Source: Myxococcota bacterium
GTDB lineage: Bacteria; Myxococcota_A; Polyangia; HGW-17
Assembly: GCA_018817795.1 (NCBI GenBank)
Contig: JAHITJ010000208.1
Location: 1-43,988, forward strand
Length of the DNA: 43,988 bases
Reading direction: 5' to 3'
The notes below the pieces were generated by a model. That model searched no databases. It was given only the letters and a program-made list of their open reading frames with translations, and was not told where the DNA came from. A program made the position numbers and the translations under genes. Shown piece after piece: positions 17,840-26,881 of this stretch (position 1 is its first letter; every line of letters begins with the position of its first letter).

Positions 17840-19414
17840 ATGTCCCTTCTGGGTATCGACCAATCACAGGTACAACGGCTTCGCGGCACTGCCGATGAAA
17901 TCACCCGTCAGATCGCCCCGCTCCTGAAGTCACACACGACTGTCACCGTAGAACGCGCCGTGCTTCGCCTGCTTGGCCTCGATGGCGTGGACCATAACCA
18001 GGTTCCTCTTCCCAACGTGGTGGTCAACCACCTGCGGGAGAAGGTCCGTGACGGCGCCTCGACGGCCATGCTGGCAGCCATGCTGCACACGCGTGCATCG
18101 ATCACGGAGGTGGCCGAGCGTGTCGCCCGCGGCGAGCTGGATCTCCATCGTCTTCCGGCTGTTCCCGAGGACGAGATCCATCACCTCGGACTGGAACTCG
18201 CCACCGAGAGCATGGAGCGCATCCACGCGATGGTGCGAGAACGCCGCTCACGCATGGACCGGCTGCCCGTGCGCGAACAGCCATGGAAATACGTCATCGT
18301 CGCTACCGGCAACATCTACGAGGACGTGGCACAGGCCAAGGCCGCCGTTCGGCGAGGCGCCGACATCATCGCGGTGATCCGCACCACGGGGCAATCCCTG
18401 CTCGACTATGTGCCCTACGGGCCCACCACCGAAGGCTTCGGCGGAACCTATGCCACCCAGGAAAATTTCCGCATTATGCGCTCATCCCTAGACGAGGTCG
18501 CCGAAGAGACCGGACACTATGTGCGCCTGGTCAACTACGCATCGGGACTGTGCATGCCCGAAATCGTCGTGATGGGAGCATTCGAACGGTTGGACATGAT
18601 GCTCAATGACAGCATGTACGGCATCCTGTTCCGGGACATCAACCCGATCCGCACCTTCGTGGATCAGTTCTTCTCCCGCATGGTTGATGCAGCCGCCGAG
18701 ATCATCATCAACACCGGCGAGGACAACTACCTCACCACAGCCGACGCTGTCGAGGCGGCCCACACCGTGCTCGCCTCGGACTTCATCAATGAAAGTTTTG
18801 GTCTGGCCGCCGGCCTTCGGCCCGAGCTGCTTGGCCTTGGTCACGCCTTCGAGATCGATCCCGACCTCGAGGACAGTTTCCTGCTCGAACTATCGCAGGC
18901 TCTTTTGCTGCGTGAAGTCTTCCCCGACTCCCCATTGAAGTACATGCCGCCGACCAAGCACATGAGCGGAGACATCTTCAAGGGGTACCTCATGAACGCG
19001 ATGTTCAACCTCGCCGGCATCTGGTCGCAGCAGGGCATCCAGCTTCTGGGCATGCTGACCGAGGCCATGCATACGCCCTTCCTGCAGGACCGCTACCTCG
19101 CGCTGCAGAATGCTGACTACATCATGACTGCCGCCCGGCACATTCACGACCAGGTCACATTCCGTCCTGATTCCCTGGTGATCCGTCGCGCCCACGAGGT
19201 GATGGACAAGACAAGCGGCCTGCTCGAATCCGTGCGTGAAACAGGCCTCCTCAAGGCCATCTCTTCGGGCTGGTTCGCAGACATCTCCCGCCCCGCCGAC
19301 CAAGGCAAGGGCCTGCTCGGTGTCCTGGAGAAAAGCGATGCCTATTTCAATCCCTGCAAGCCCGTGCTGGCCTCTCGGCTGGGGCTGGAGAAGGAGATTG
19401 ACACATGGATTTGA
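17840..19414 (+). CDS. kamD: lysine 5,6-aminomutase alpha subunit
   Basis: A 524-residue protein with GGAGG upstream of the ATG. The conserved core of D-lysine (beta-lysine) 5,6-aminomutase alpha subunits is clear, including RTTGQSLLDYVPYG followed by TEGFGGTYATQENFRIMR. The family forms an alpha2beta2 enzyme that uses adenosylcobalamin and PLP to move the terminal amino group of lysine to C5, a step in lysine fermentation. The alpha subunit supplies the TIM-barrel part. The beta gene overlaps by 10 nt. No other lysine-fermentation gene is in the window. Confidence 0.93.
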   Translation: MSLLGIDQSQVQRLRGTADEITRQIAPLLKSHTTVTVERAVLRLLGLDGVDHNQVPLPNVVVNHLREKVRDGASTAMLAAMLHTRASITEVAERVARGELDLHRLPAVPEDEIHHLGLELATESMERIHAMVRERRSRMDRLPVREQPWKYVIVATGNIYEDVAQAKAAVRRGADIIAVIRTTGQSLLDYVPYGPTTEGFGGTYATQENFRIMRSSLDEVAEETGHYVRLVNYASGLCMPEIVVMGAFERLDMMLNDSMYGILFRDINPIRTFVDQFFSRMVDAAAEIIINTGEDNYLTTADAVEAAHTVLASDFINESFGLAAGLRPELLGLGHAFEIDPDLEDSFLLELSQALLLREVFPDSPLKYMPPTKHMSGDIFKGYLMNAMFNLAGIWSQQGIQLLGMLTEAMHTPFLQDRYLALQNADYIMTAARHIHDQVTFRPDSLVIRRAHEVMDKTSGLLESVRETGLLKAISSGWFADISRPADQGKGLLGVLEKSDAYFNPCKPVLASRLGLEKEIDTWI

Positions 19415-20163
19415 ACTTGCGCGAAATCCGTCCATACGGCGACTCCCTGTCCGACGGTGCGATGCAATTGAGCTTCACGCTGCCCCTGCCCACAGGTCCG
19501 CTGGCCAAGGAGGCTGCCCTACGTCTTGCACGAAAAATGGGGTTCGCCGAAGCCGACGTGGTACACATGGCCGATCTTGGAGAGGGCTTCAGTTTCTTCG
19601 TGGTCTACGGAAAAACCCGGCTGTTCATTGATGCCACCGACATCACTGTGACCGCCGTGAAGACCGACGTATGGGATCGCGCCACCTGTGATGAAAAGAT
19701 TCGCGAATTGTTCGGTCGCAAACTGAAGATCATGGGTGCCTGCATCGGCGAGGACGCCCACACCGTTGGCATTGACGCGATCATGAACATGAAGGGCTAT
19801 GCGGGACACTACGGTCTGGAACGCTTCGCCATGATCGACGCGTTCAACCTCGGGGCCCAGGTCGAACCAGAAACGCTGCTTGCCCGTGCCCGAGAGAAGG
19901 AAGCCGACGCCATCCTCGTCTCCCAGGTCGTCACCCAGCGTGATGCTCACCTGCAGAATCTCACTCGATTCGTTGAACTCACCGAGGCGGCCGGTCTTCG
20001 CGACCGTTTCGTGCTGGTCGCCGGCGGTCCACGCCTCGATCACAAGCTTGCGCTGGAGCTGGGCTTCGATGCAGGCTTCGGGCGCGGCACCTTTGCCGAA
20101 CATGTGGCCTCCTTCGTGATACACCACCTGGTGCAGAAGCGATCCCTGGGGTCTGAAGGATAG
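19405..20163 (+). CDS. kamE: lysine 5,6-aminomutase beta subunit (cobalamin-binding)
   Basis: A 252-residue protein starting inside the end of kamD, which couples their translation. The base-off cobalamin motif D-x-H-x-x-G is present at 117-122 (DAHTVG), with His119 as the expected lower ligand of cobalt. Lys130 in NMKGYAGHYGLER stands 11 residues later, the same spacing as the cobalt-ligand His and PLP Lys in the clostridial enzyme. A Rossmann-like cobalamin domain follows (about 105-240), with VAGGPR near the end. All features expected for an active subunit are present. Confidence 0.93.
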   Translation: MDLNLREIRPYGDSLSDGAMQLSFTLPLPTGPLAKEAALRLARKMGFAEADVVHMADLGEGFSFFVVYGKTRLFIDATDITVTAVKTDVWDRATCDEKIRELFGRKLKIMGACIGEDAHTVGIDAIMNMKGYAGHYGLERFAMIDAFNLGAQVEPETLLARAREKEADAILVSQVVTQRDAHLQNLTRFVELTEAAGLRDRFVLVAGGPRLDHKLALELGFDAGFGRGTFAEHVASFVIHHLVQKRSLGSEG

Positions 20164-20171
20164 TGTTTCCG

Positions 20172-21743
20172 ATGCTGACAGTTTTTTTGTCCATCCTGGT
20201 GCTCGTGGCCTTCGCAGGCACCTTCTGGTTCTTTTACCGGCAGACCGCCGGACAGGCTGCCCGTGCCATCGAGGAGGCCACCGCCCGTTCCAGTGAGCTG
20301 CGCGAGGAGTCACGCCGCCGAAGCGAGGAAGTTCAACTCAAGGCTCGCGACGAGGTCGCCCAGGTCCGCCTGGATTCCCGCCGCCAGCTCGAAGAACAGG
20401 CCCGTGAACAGGAAGAGGAGATGAACGAGCAGGAGCTCGCCCTCGAGCGTGAATCAGCCCGCGTGGAGACATCCACTGAGGAACTCAAAGCCCGGGAAGC
20501 CGACCTTTCCAACCGCTTCTCGGCGCTCTCCAAGCGCAACAACACCATCGCGGAACTCAAGAACCAGAAGCGCGAGCTCCAGGCCCAGATTCCGCCCGCA
20601 CTCGAGACCGCCGCAAAGCTCTCCCGGCAAGAGATGCGCGATCAGATCTATCAGCAGATGGTGGATGCGGCTGAAAACCAGGCGCAGGAAAACCTCCGGC
20701 TATGGGAGCAGATCCCGGAGTCCGACTTCATTCCCAAAGCCAAACGCATCATGGGCATCGCGATGGAACGCCTGTCGCGCACCGAGGTCCAGGAACGACC
20801 CGCCAACTCGGTGACGCTCTCGATGTCCCAGTATCAGCACATCCTGAAATTGTGCGGCGGCACCATCGAGAAACTTTCGGAGTTATTCAAGATTCCGGTG
20901 TTCGCCCAGGTCGCCGAGGACGCCGTGATCCGCTTCGACACCATCGACGCGGTGAACCGCGAAATCGCCCGGCGCGTGCTCGAAAAGACCGTCGAAAACA
21001 GCCGGCAGATCACCACGTGGGAGACCCTGGCAGACCTTTGGCAGAAGAAAAACGCCGAGATGGAAAACGAGATCACCGGCTACGGACGCAAGGCCTTCAA
21101 ACTGGCTGGTCTCAAGCCCAAGGCCCATAAGGAGATCATCCAGCTTCTTGGACGTCTCTTCTTCCGGACCTCCTACACCCAAAACCAGTGGCTCCACACG
21201 ATCGAGGCCGCCCAGCTTGCCGGCCTGATCGCCGCTGAGATGCATCTCGATGTCGAGCTTGCCCGGCGCGCAGCGCTCCTGCACGACATCGGCAAGGCCC
21301 TCACCCATGAGGTCGAGGGTTCCCACGCCGTCATCGGCTGTGAGCTTGCCGCCCAGTATGGTGAAGAGTCGGTGGTGGTCAACGCCATCGGTGCCCACCA
21401 CGGCGAGGTGGGGAATGAATCGATCTATGCGAGCCTGGTGATGGCTGCCGACGCCATGAGCGGTGGAAGGCCGGGAGCCCGCCGCGAGCAAATCGAGACC
21501 TACTTCGACCGGATCAATGATCTGGAGCGTGCGGCGAGGGCCTTCCCTGGCATCCAGGAGGTCTTTGCCGTCCAAGCCGGTCGCGAGCTTCGCGTGCAGG
21601 TCGATTCCCAGCGGCTCGACGACGAGCGAACCATGGCGCTGGCAGCCGACATCTCTAGGAAGATTTCCCAGGAAGTGACCTTCCCCGGCCAGGTGAAGGT
21701 CACGGTGATCCGCACCTTCACTGCCCAGGAGATCGCCCGATGA
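20172..21743 (+). CDS. rny: ribonuclease Y with diverged KH region
   Basis: A 523-residue protein. ATG 20172 is chosen (GAAGGA 11 nt upstream); GTG 20163, overlapping the kamE stop, would add three residues. The family order is present: an N-terminal membrane helix (1-20), a long charged coiled coil (about 25-160), a KH-like region (about 205-265) and an HD domain with HDIGK (H371, D372) and AHHGE. The C-terminus matches RNase Y closely (AADAMSGGRPGARRE, IQEVFAVQAGRELRV, PGQVKVTVIR). RNase Y is a membrane-bound endoribonuclease that initiates mRNA decay. The KH region lacks the usual IGREGRN loop and reads KLCGGTIEKL, so RNA binding may differ. Confidence 0.88.
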   Translation: MLTVFLSILVLVAFAGTFWFFYRQTAGQAARAIEEATARSSELREESRRRSEEVQLKARDEVAQVRLDSRRQLEEQAREQEEEMNEQELALERESARVETSTEELKAREADLSNRFSALSKRNNTIAELKNQKRELQAQIPPALETAAKLSRQEMRDQIYQQMVDAAENQAQENLRLWEQIPESDFIPKAKRIMGIAMERLSRTEVQERPANSVTLSMSQYQHILKLCGGTIEKLSELFKIPVFAQVAEDAVIRFDTIDAVNREIARRVLEKTVENSRQITTWETLADLWQKKNAEMENEITGYGRKAFKLAGLKPKAHKEIIQLLGRLFFRTSYTQNQWLHTIEAAQLAGLIAAEMHLDVELARRAALLHDIGKALTHEVEGSHAVIGCELAAQYGEESVVVNAIGAHHGEVGNESIYASLVMAADAMSGGRPGARREQIETYFDRINDLERAARAFPGIQEVFAVQAGRELRVQVDSQRLDDERTMALAADISRKISQEVTFPGQVKVTVIRTFTAQEIAR

Positions 21744-22273
21744 AGGCTGGCCGCTTCACTGGAAAAGCTGCTCTGGACAGCCGTATGGACGTGCCTCGCA
21801 TCCTTCTTGCTGTCTCCGGCTTGTATCTTCTGGTGGTTCTCGGACAACTCGTAGCCCGCATCCTTGGATATGCACGCCACCAGACATGGGACATCAACGA
21901 CGAGGAATGGATCTGCCGGGAAAGGACCACGATGCTGGGCATCTCAATCTCCAGCCGAACGATGCGCTTCCCCACCGGCAGCGTGGTGTTCCACTCTTCC
22001 GGAACGCTGGGTGATCCGGCGCTGCTACTCACAGGCGCCTTCTGGTTGTTCGGTCTGATCGTATGGGGCGTTTTCCGCATCCATACGGGCATCCTGACCG
22101 GCGCACCGCTGTGGATTTTCTCCGGCTGCCTGCTCATTCTGTCCGGATTGATCGTCGACGTGGGTTGTTTCCTTCTGCATCAACGCCTGTTCTCAAGTCA
22201 GGCCCTGCAGATAGGACTTCTCGATGGAAGCATCCATACAGTGCGGGATCCGGATCCTTCCGACTCCTTCTGA
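21740..22273 (+). CDS. small membrane protein of unknown function
   Basis: A 177-residue protein whose ATG overlaps the rny stop codon (ATGA). Hydrophobic segments lie near residues 20-42, 93-112 and 122-147, so about three membrane helices. Between the first two is a ~50-residue polar region. The C-terminal tail is polar. I do not recognise the family. Its position suggests co-expression with RNase Y. Confidence 0.75.
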   Translation: MKAGRFTGKAALDSRMDVPRILLAVSGLYLLVVLGQLVARILGYARHQTWDINDEEWICRERTTMLGISISSRTMRFPTGSVVFHSSGTLGDPALLLTGAFWLFGLIVWGVFRIHTGILTGAPLWIFSGCLLILSGLIVDVGCFLLHQRLFSSQALQIGLLDGSIHTVRDPDPSDSF

Positions 22274-22309
22274 AATCCCCTTTTCCGCAAATCAAGCCGC
22301 ATTCAACAG

Positions 22310-22338
22310 TTGACGAGTGGGGAAAAAAAACTTACGGT
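22310..22338 (+). promoter_or_regulatory. sigma70-like promoter of the acidic-protein gene
   Basis: TTGACG (22310-22315), a 17-bp spacer containing an A8 tract, and TACGGT (22333-22338). It lies about 60 bp before the ATG at 22397. The -35 is near consensus; the -10 is moderate. Confidence 0.45.
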
Positions 22339-22396
22339 TGCGCCCCGGGAAAGGTCTCGTCCGTGTAATCGACCCGTTCCCGCAGAGGAGAAACAG

Positions 22397-22822
22397 ATGT
22401 TGGACATGGCATTTGTCGAGGAGATCATTCCAGTCCTGATTGCAGAGAGCAGTCATCCGACGATCAAGGGAATCACCCTTGCGGTCGTCTCCCAGCTAGG
22501 CTTGCGCGGACGCGCGGCGGTGGCCGCAGAGCACCGCATTCGTCCGCTGGTCATTGACGCCATCAAAGAGACTTTTGGTGATGACGAGTTCGAGGACGAG
22601 GAAGAAGAGGACGAATTCGGCGACAGCGAGGACGAGTTCGGCTATGAAGGCTTTGAAGAGGACGACGATGACTTCGGCTACGACGATGACGACGATGATG
22701 AGACAGACGACGGCTATTTCATCGACGACGAGGAAGAAGACGACCTCGATCCAGGCTCGGATGACGAGGACGACGATTTTGACGACATGGACGGCTACGA
22801 CGACGACGACGACGACGAATAA
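22397..22822 (+). CDS. small protein with a very acidic tail
   Basis: A 141-residue protein; GAGGAG 7 nt upstream fixes the start. Residues 1-60 form a helical, mildly hydrophobic domain (FVEEIIPVLIAES, ITLAVVSQLGLRG). In residues 61-141 about two thirds are Asp or Glu, broken by Phe/Gly/Tyr. Such tails can mimic nucleic acid, bind basic proteins or bind cations; none can be chosen here. It is 49 bp before uvrA, and no terminator is visible between them. The tail is encoded by GAC/GAT/GAG-rich DNA prone to slippage. Confidence 0.8.
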   Translation: MLDMAFVEEIIPVLIAESSHPTIKGITLAVVSQLGLRGRAAVAAEHRIRPLVIDAIKETFGDDEFEDEEEEDEFGDSEDEFGYEGFEEDDDDFGYDDDDDDETDDGYFIDDEEEDDLDPGSDDEDDDFDDMDGYDDDDDDE

Positions 22823-22871
22823 CTGATCCTTCGCCCCTTCTCCCGTAGTCCGCTTTCAGGATGGAAACAGC

Positions 22872-25649
22872 ATGAAAACCAGCCCCGGGGACAATACGTC
22901 CTGCATCCGGATCGTCGGAGCCCGGCAGCACAACCTCAAGAACATCTCGCTGGATCTCCCCCACAAGCGCCTCGTGGTGATCTGTGGACCCTCGGGTTCG
23001 GGCAAGAGCACGCTGGCCTTCGACATCATCTACGCCGAGGGACAGCGGCGCTATGTCGAAAGCCTGTCGGCGTACGCCAGGCAGTTCCTTCCTCAACTGG
23101 ACAAACCTCAGGTCGAGCGTATCGAGGGTCTGTCCCCCGCCATCTCCATCGACCAGCAGAACTCCTCGCACAATCCACGCTCCACGGTCGGCACGGTGAC
23201 TGAGATTCACGACTTTCTGCGTGTGTTCTTCTCACGCCTGGGTACGGCACGTTGCATCCACTGCCGCACACCGCTGGTCACACAGACCAGGGAGGAATTG
23301 ACGGACCGACTGATCACGACCGATCGCGGTCGCATGGTGTACCTGCTCGCTCCGCTGGCCCGCCAGCTCAAGGGCACACATGCAGAGTTGATGGAGAAAT
23401 GCCGGCGCGAAGGTTTTTCCCGTGTACGCATCGACGGATCCATCCTTGAGCTCGATCCCGTTCCACAACTGAAGAAGACGTTCAAACACAACATTGATCT
23501 TGTCATCGACCGCTTCGATCCCGGCCGGGTATCCCGCTCCCGCGTATCGGGCTCAATCGAGCTGGCATTGCGGTGGGGCCAGGAGACCTTCGTGGTCAGC
23601 GATCCCGCTGGCGGTGAGCGTCTGGTTTCCACCCAGGCACGCTGCCTGGAACACGACTTTTCCGCGCCGTCCCTGTCCCCGCAGTTGTTCTCCTTCAACA
23701 GTCCCTTGGGCTACTGCAACACCTGCTATGGTCTGGGCACCGTGAGTTTCCTATCGCCGCGACTGATCGCCCCCAATCCGCAGTTGTCGCTGCAGCAGCG
23801 GGCCATCGCCCCCCTGCCGGAAAACTGGTGGACTCGCCAGAAGGAGAGCTTCGGGCAGGTCATGAAACGCTACAACTTCACCACCGGGACGCCGCTGGGT
23901 GAGCTCACGGAGGAGGCCGCCACCGTTCTGTTCCAGGGCGATCAACGGCTGGATTGGCCGGGTGTGATCACCCTTCTCGAGCACAGCGCCCGGTATGGCG
24001 GCGCTTTCGCGGAGAGCCTCTCAGGGTACAAGGAGACCCGTCCCTGCCCGGCCTGCGGAGGGGGACGATTGAACCCGGTGGCGGCTGCGGTTGTAGTGCG
24101 CGACAAGAGCCTGGTGGACGTCGAAAACCTGCCCGCAGAAGCAGCCCTGACATGGTTCTCCAACTTGCGGTTCTCCGATACCGAGGCCCCCGTGGGCGAC
24201 CCGCTCGTGGAGGAGATCGCTCACCGGCTTCGCTTTCTGTGCGAGGTCGGGCTGGGGTACATCCACCTGAACCGCACAGTGTTCACACTCTCGGGCGGCG
24301 AGTCCCAGCGAATCCGGCTGGCCGGCCAGCTCGGCAGCGGGCTTGTGGGGGTGACCTATGTCCTCGATGAACCCAGCGTCGGCCTTCACCCCCAGGATCA
24401 CCAGCGGCTCCTGGGAACGCTGATGCAGTTGCGCGACAGGGGCAACTCGGTGATCGTCGTGGAGCACGATCCCGGAACCATCCACGCCGCCGATCATGTC
24501 GTCGAACTTGGCCCAGGTTCGGGTCGCTACGGCGGCGAGCTCTCCTTCGAAGGCACCGTGGCAAAGTTGATGAAGGCCAATACGCTCACGGCCCGCTACC
24601 TACGTGGCGAATGTTTCGGCGTCGCGCGGATGCAGCGACCGGTCCCCGAGTCCTTCATCCGGCTCCTTGGAGTGACCACCCACAACCTCAAGAGCGTTGA
24701 TTTCTCCATGCCACTGGGAAGACTCGTCTGCGTCACGGGCGTCTCAGGCTCGGGCAAGAGCTCGCTGGTGGTGGACACGCTCTACAAGCATCTGGCGCTT
24801 CGACTGGGCCTCGGGGTGGAGAATCCAGGCCAACTCACCGGGATGGAAAACGCCGGCGCCGTGACGCGTGTCGTACTCATCGACCAGTCGCCGATCGGCC
24901 GCACCCCGCGTTCGAATCCAGCTACTTACACCAAGATCTTCGACGAGATCCGTGGCATCTTCGCCGGGCTTCCGGAATCCCAAGTACGCGGCTGGGCACC
25001 CGGGCGATTCAGTTTCAACGTGCGCGGCGGCCGTTGCGACAAGTGCGACGGCGACGGCCAGATCCGCATCGAGATGCACTTTTTACCCGACGTGTTCATC
25101 ACCTGCGAGGCCTGCGGAGGCCTGCGCTACAATCAAAGCACGCTCGAGGTGAAGTTCAAAGGCCGCAACATCGCAAAGGTGCTGCAAATGACCGTAGGCG
25201 AGGCCATGGACGTTTTTTCCGCTCACCCGTCTCTGATTCGCAAACTGAAGGTGCTCTCGGACGTGGGCCTGGACTACCTCCAGCTCGGACAGTCCGCGAC
25301 CACGCTCTCCGGCGGCGAAGCACAGCGGCTGAAGATCTCGCGCGAGCTGGGCAAGCGTGATCTGCCCGGCACGGTCTACATCCTTGACGAGCCCACCACC
25401 GGACTGCACATGCAGGAGGTAGGCATGCTCATCGATGTGCTGCACCAGCTCGTGGAACGGCAGGCCACCGTCATGCTCATCGAGCACAACCTCGAGGTCA
25501 TCGCATCGGCCGACCACGTCATCGACCTGGGCCCTGCCGGCGGGGCCGCCGGGGGATACATCCTCGCCGCGGGATCCCCCTCCGAGATCATGTCCAACCC
25601 CGACTCGATCACCGGGCGCTGGCTAGCGGACCGCGAGCACCGCAAATAA
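22872..25649 (+). CDS. uvrA: excinuclease ABC subunit A
   Basis: A 925-residue protein, close to the usual ~940. It has the tandem ABC ATPase layout: Walker A GPSGSGKST (39-47), UvrB-binding insert (about 120-250), first signature TLSGGESQR with LDEPSVGLHP, second Walker A GVSGSGKSS, and second signature TLSGGEAQR with LDEPTTGLH. Zinc module 2 has C722, C725, C745 and C748. In zinc module 1 the first pair is C258-x2-H261 rather than C-x2-C, with C282 and C285 as the second pair. UvrA recognises bulky DNA lesions with UvrB in nucleotide excision repair. The start has AGGATGGA upstream. Confidence 0.96.
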   Translation: MKTSPGDNTSCIRIVGARQHNLKNISLDLPHKRLVVICGPSGSGKSTLAFDIIYAEGQRRYVESLSAYARQFLPQLDKPQVERIEGLSPAISIDQQNSSHNPRSTVGTVTEIHDFLRVFFSRLGTARCIHCRTPLVTQTREELTDRLITTDRGRMVYLLAPLARQLKGTHAELMEKCRREGFSRVRIDGSILELDPVPQLKKTFKHNIDLVIDRFDPGRVSRSRVSGSIELALRWGQETFVVSDPAGGERLVSTQARCLEHDFSAPSLSPQLFSFNSPLGYCNTCYGLGTVSFLSPRLIAPNPQLSLQQRAIAPLPENWWTRQKESFGQVMKRYNFTTGTPLGELTEEAATVLFQGDQRLDWPGVITLLEHSARYGGAFAESLSGYKETRPCPACGGGRLNPVAAAVVVRDKSLVDVENLPAEAALTWFSNLRFSDTEAPVGDPLVEEIAHRLRFLCEVGLGYIHLNRTVFTLSGGESQRIRLAGQLGSGLVGVTYVLDEPSVGLHPQDHQRLLGTLMQLRDRGNSVIVVEHDPGTIHAADHVVELGPGSGRYGGELSFEGTVAKLMKANTLTARYLRGECFGVARMQRPVPESFIRLLGVTTHNLKSVDFSMPLGRLVCVTGVSGSGKSSLVVDTLYKHLALRLGLGVENPGQLTGMENAGAVTRVVLIDQSPIGRTPRSNPATYTKIFDEIRGIFAGLPESQVRGWAPGRFSFNVRGGRCDKCDGDGQIRIEMHFLPDVFITCEACGGLRYNQSTLEVKFKGRNIAKVLQMTVGEAMDVFSAHPSLIRKLKVLSDVGLDYLQLGQSATTLSGGEAQRLKISRELGKRDLPGTVYILDEPTTGLHMQEVGMLIDVLHQLVERQATVMLIEHNLEVIASADHVIDLGPAGGAAGGYILAAGSPSEIMSNPDSITGRWLADREHRK

Positions 25650-25734
25650 GACAATAAATCAAACTGCAAAAAACGCAGAAGACCAGATTGTGTTTGACTG
25701 TGAAAATTCCTGCAACCGCCACTCTCGCGGACAC

Positions 25735-25740
25735 GATAAT
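25735..25740 (+). promoter_or_regulatory. -10-like box directly before the yraN start
   Basis: GATAAT ends 6 nt before the ATG at 25747. No Shine-Dalgarno and no good -35 are seen, so this is a possible leaderless start. Confidence 0.35.
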
Positions 25741-25746
25741 ACCAGC

Positions 25747-26148
25747 ATGGACGACTCCCCCAACTTCGACAAGATCCGGCTGGGCCAACTCGGCGAGGAT
25801 CGCGCTGTCGCCCTGTATCGAGACTGGGGCTATGAAATCATCGCCCGCAACGACTCCTTCCCTCAACTCGGCGAGCTGGACTTTGTGGCCCGAAAGAACG
25901 GACTGATCGCATTTGTGGAGGTGCGCACGCGCTCCACGGACTCCGGCGGGCATCCGCTGGAGTCGATCACCCCCGCCAAGCGGGCAAAGATCATCCGTGC
26001 GGCGATCCTGTTCTGGGACCGCATGGATCAGACCCAGTGCGAGTCGGTTATGGAGCTCCGCTTCGATGTGATCGCCGTCGAAGAACGGCGCTACGGACTG
26101 GTGATCACTCCCGTGTTCGGAGCATTCGAGATGGATCGCGTATGGTAG
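25747..26148 (+). CDS. YraN/UPF0102 family endonuclease-like protein
   Basis: A 133-residue protein. The start at 25747 matches the family N-terminus, LGQLGEDRAVALYRDWGYEI. The nuclease-fold core GELDFVARKNGLIAFVEVRTRS carries the Asp and Glu-x-Arg of the family's PD-(D/E)xK-like site (the Lys is Arg here, as in some members). Its biological role is unknown in most bacteria; Holliday-junction-resolvase-like folding is the usual annotation. It follows uvrA by 97 bp. Confidence 0.85.
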   Translation: MDDSPNFDKIRLGQLGEDRAVALYRDWGYEIIARNDSFPQLGELDFVARKNGLIAFVEVRTRSTDSGGHPLESITPAKRAKIIRAAILFWDRMDQTQCESVMELRFDVIAVEERRYGLVITPVFGAFEMDRVW

Positions 26149-26267
26149 TGGAACCTCCGGACGTACCGGTGTCGCAGGTGAAATCACGCTGTACTCCGAC
26201 CTTTTTCAATGACATAACAGGCCATGCAGAGAGCATCCCACCAGCACCCGGGTTTCGTGTTTTCCCC

Positions 26268-26828
26268 ATGAGATGGAGGTCCTATTTCCTCGCCACGGCG
26301 ACCATTCTCCTGCTCCGGACCGTGGATCTGTTCCTCACCTGGATCTATACGCCGGACCTTGAACATGAGTGGAATCCCATCATCTCGTTTCTGGGTATTT
26401 CCTGGCCCGGTTTCATCCTCTCACAGGTGCTCGTTTTCAGTTTCATCGCCGGCGCGATGTTTTTCTATTTCAGGAGGGAGCCGAACGTCCCGGCACCCAA
26501 CGGCCTCTCCTTCCAGGATTTCACTTACTTTTATTTCTTTGGTGAGCTCAGGCCCTGGAGACGGCGTTTTCTCAGTTTCCCGCGCAGACTTCGCCCACAT
26601 CTGGTCTTTAATGGTTTTTTAATGATGACCATGTCCCTGATCGTCTCCACCTTCGCGATCGTGAACAATCTTCTGCTGATCGCCGGGGTGCAACGCTACG
26701 TCCTCTTTCTGGGCTCGCACTACCGGATTTTTTTCCCCGCCTTCTTCATCACAGCGGGACTGGTCTGCGTCAATCTGTTCTTCATCATTGAGTATGTGCG
26801 GTACAAAAGACTCCACGCGATCCAGTAA
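26268..26828 (+). CDS. polytopic membrane protein of unknown function
   Basis: A 186-residue protein in the version starting at 26268, just before the first membrane helix (YFLATATILLLRTVDLFLTW). An in-frame ATG at 26142 overlapping the yraN stop would add 42 residues that look non-coding. Four hydrophobic segments (about 5-24, 45-68, 113-137, 152-175) are separated by a basic loop (RPWRRRFLSFPRRLRP) that should be cytoplasmic. I do not recognise the family. It converges on the pseudouridine synthase gene with a 53-bp gap. Confidence 0.7.
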   Translation: MRWRSYFLATATILLLRTVDLFLTWIYTPDLEHEWNPIISFLGISWPGFILSQVLVFSFIAGAMFFYFRREPNVPAPNGLSFQDFTYFYFFGELRPWRRRFLSFPRRLRPHLVFNGFLMMTMSLIVSTFAIVNNLLLIAGVQRYVLFLGSHYRIFFPAFFITAGLVCVNLFFIIEYVRYKRLHAIQ

Positions 26829-26881
26829 TGGCCCCTGCAGACCGACCCCTCCCCTGCCGTGGAAAACGATCGGCACGGATC

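Noticed and set aside
25664-25678. Terminator after uvrA
   Set aside because: Only a 4-bp CTGC/GCAG stem with a seven-base loop and no T-run.
26855-26880. Terminator between the convergent membrane protein and pseudouridine synthase genes
   Set aside because: CCGTG/CACGG and TGCCG/CGGCA pairings compete, both are short and no T-tract follows.
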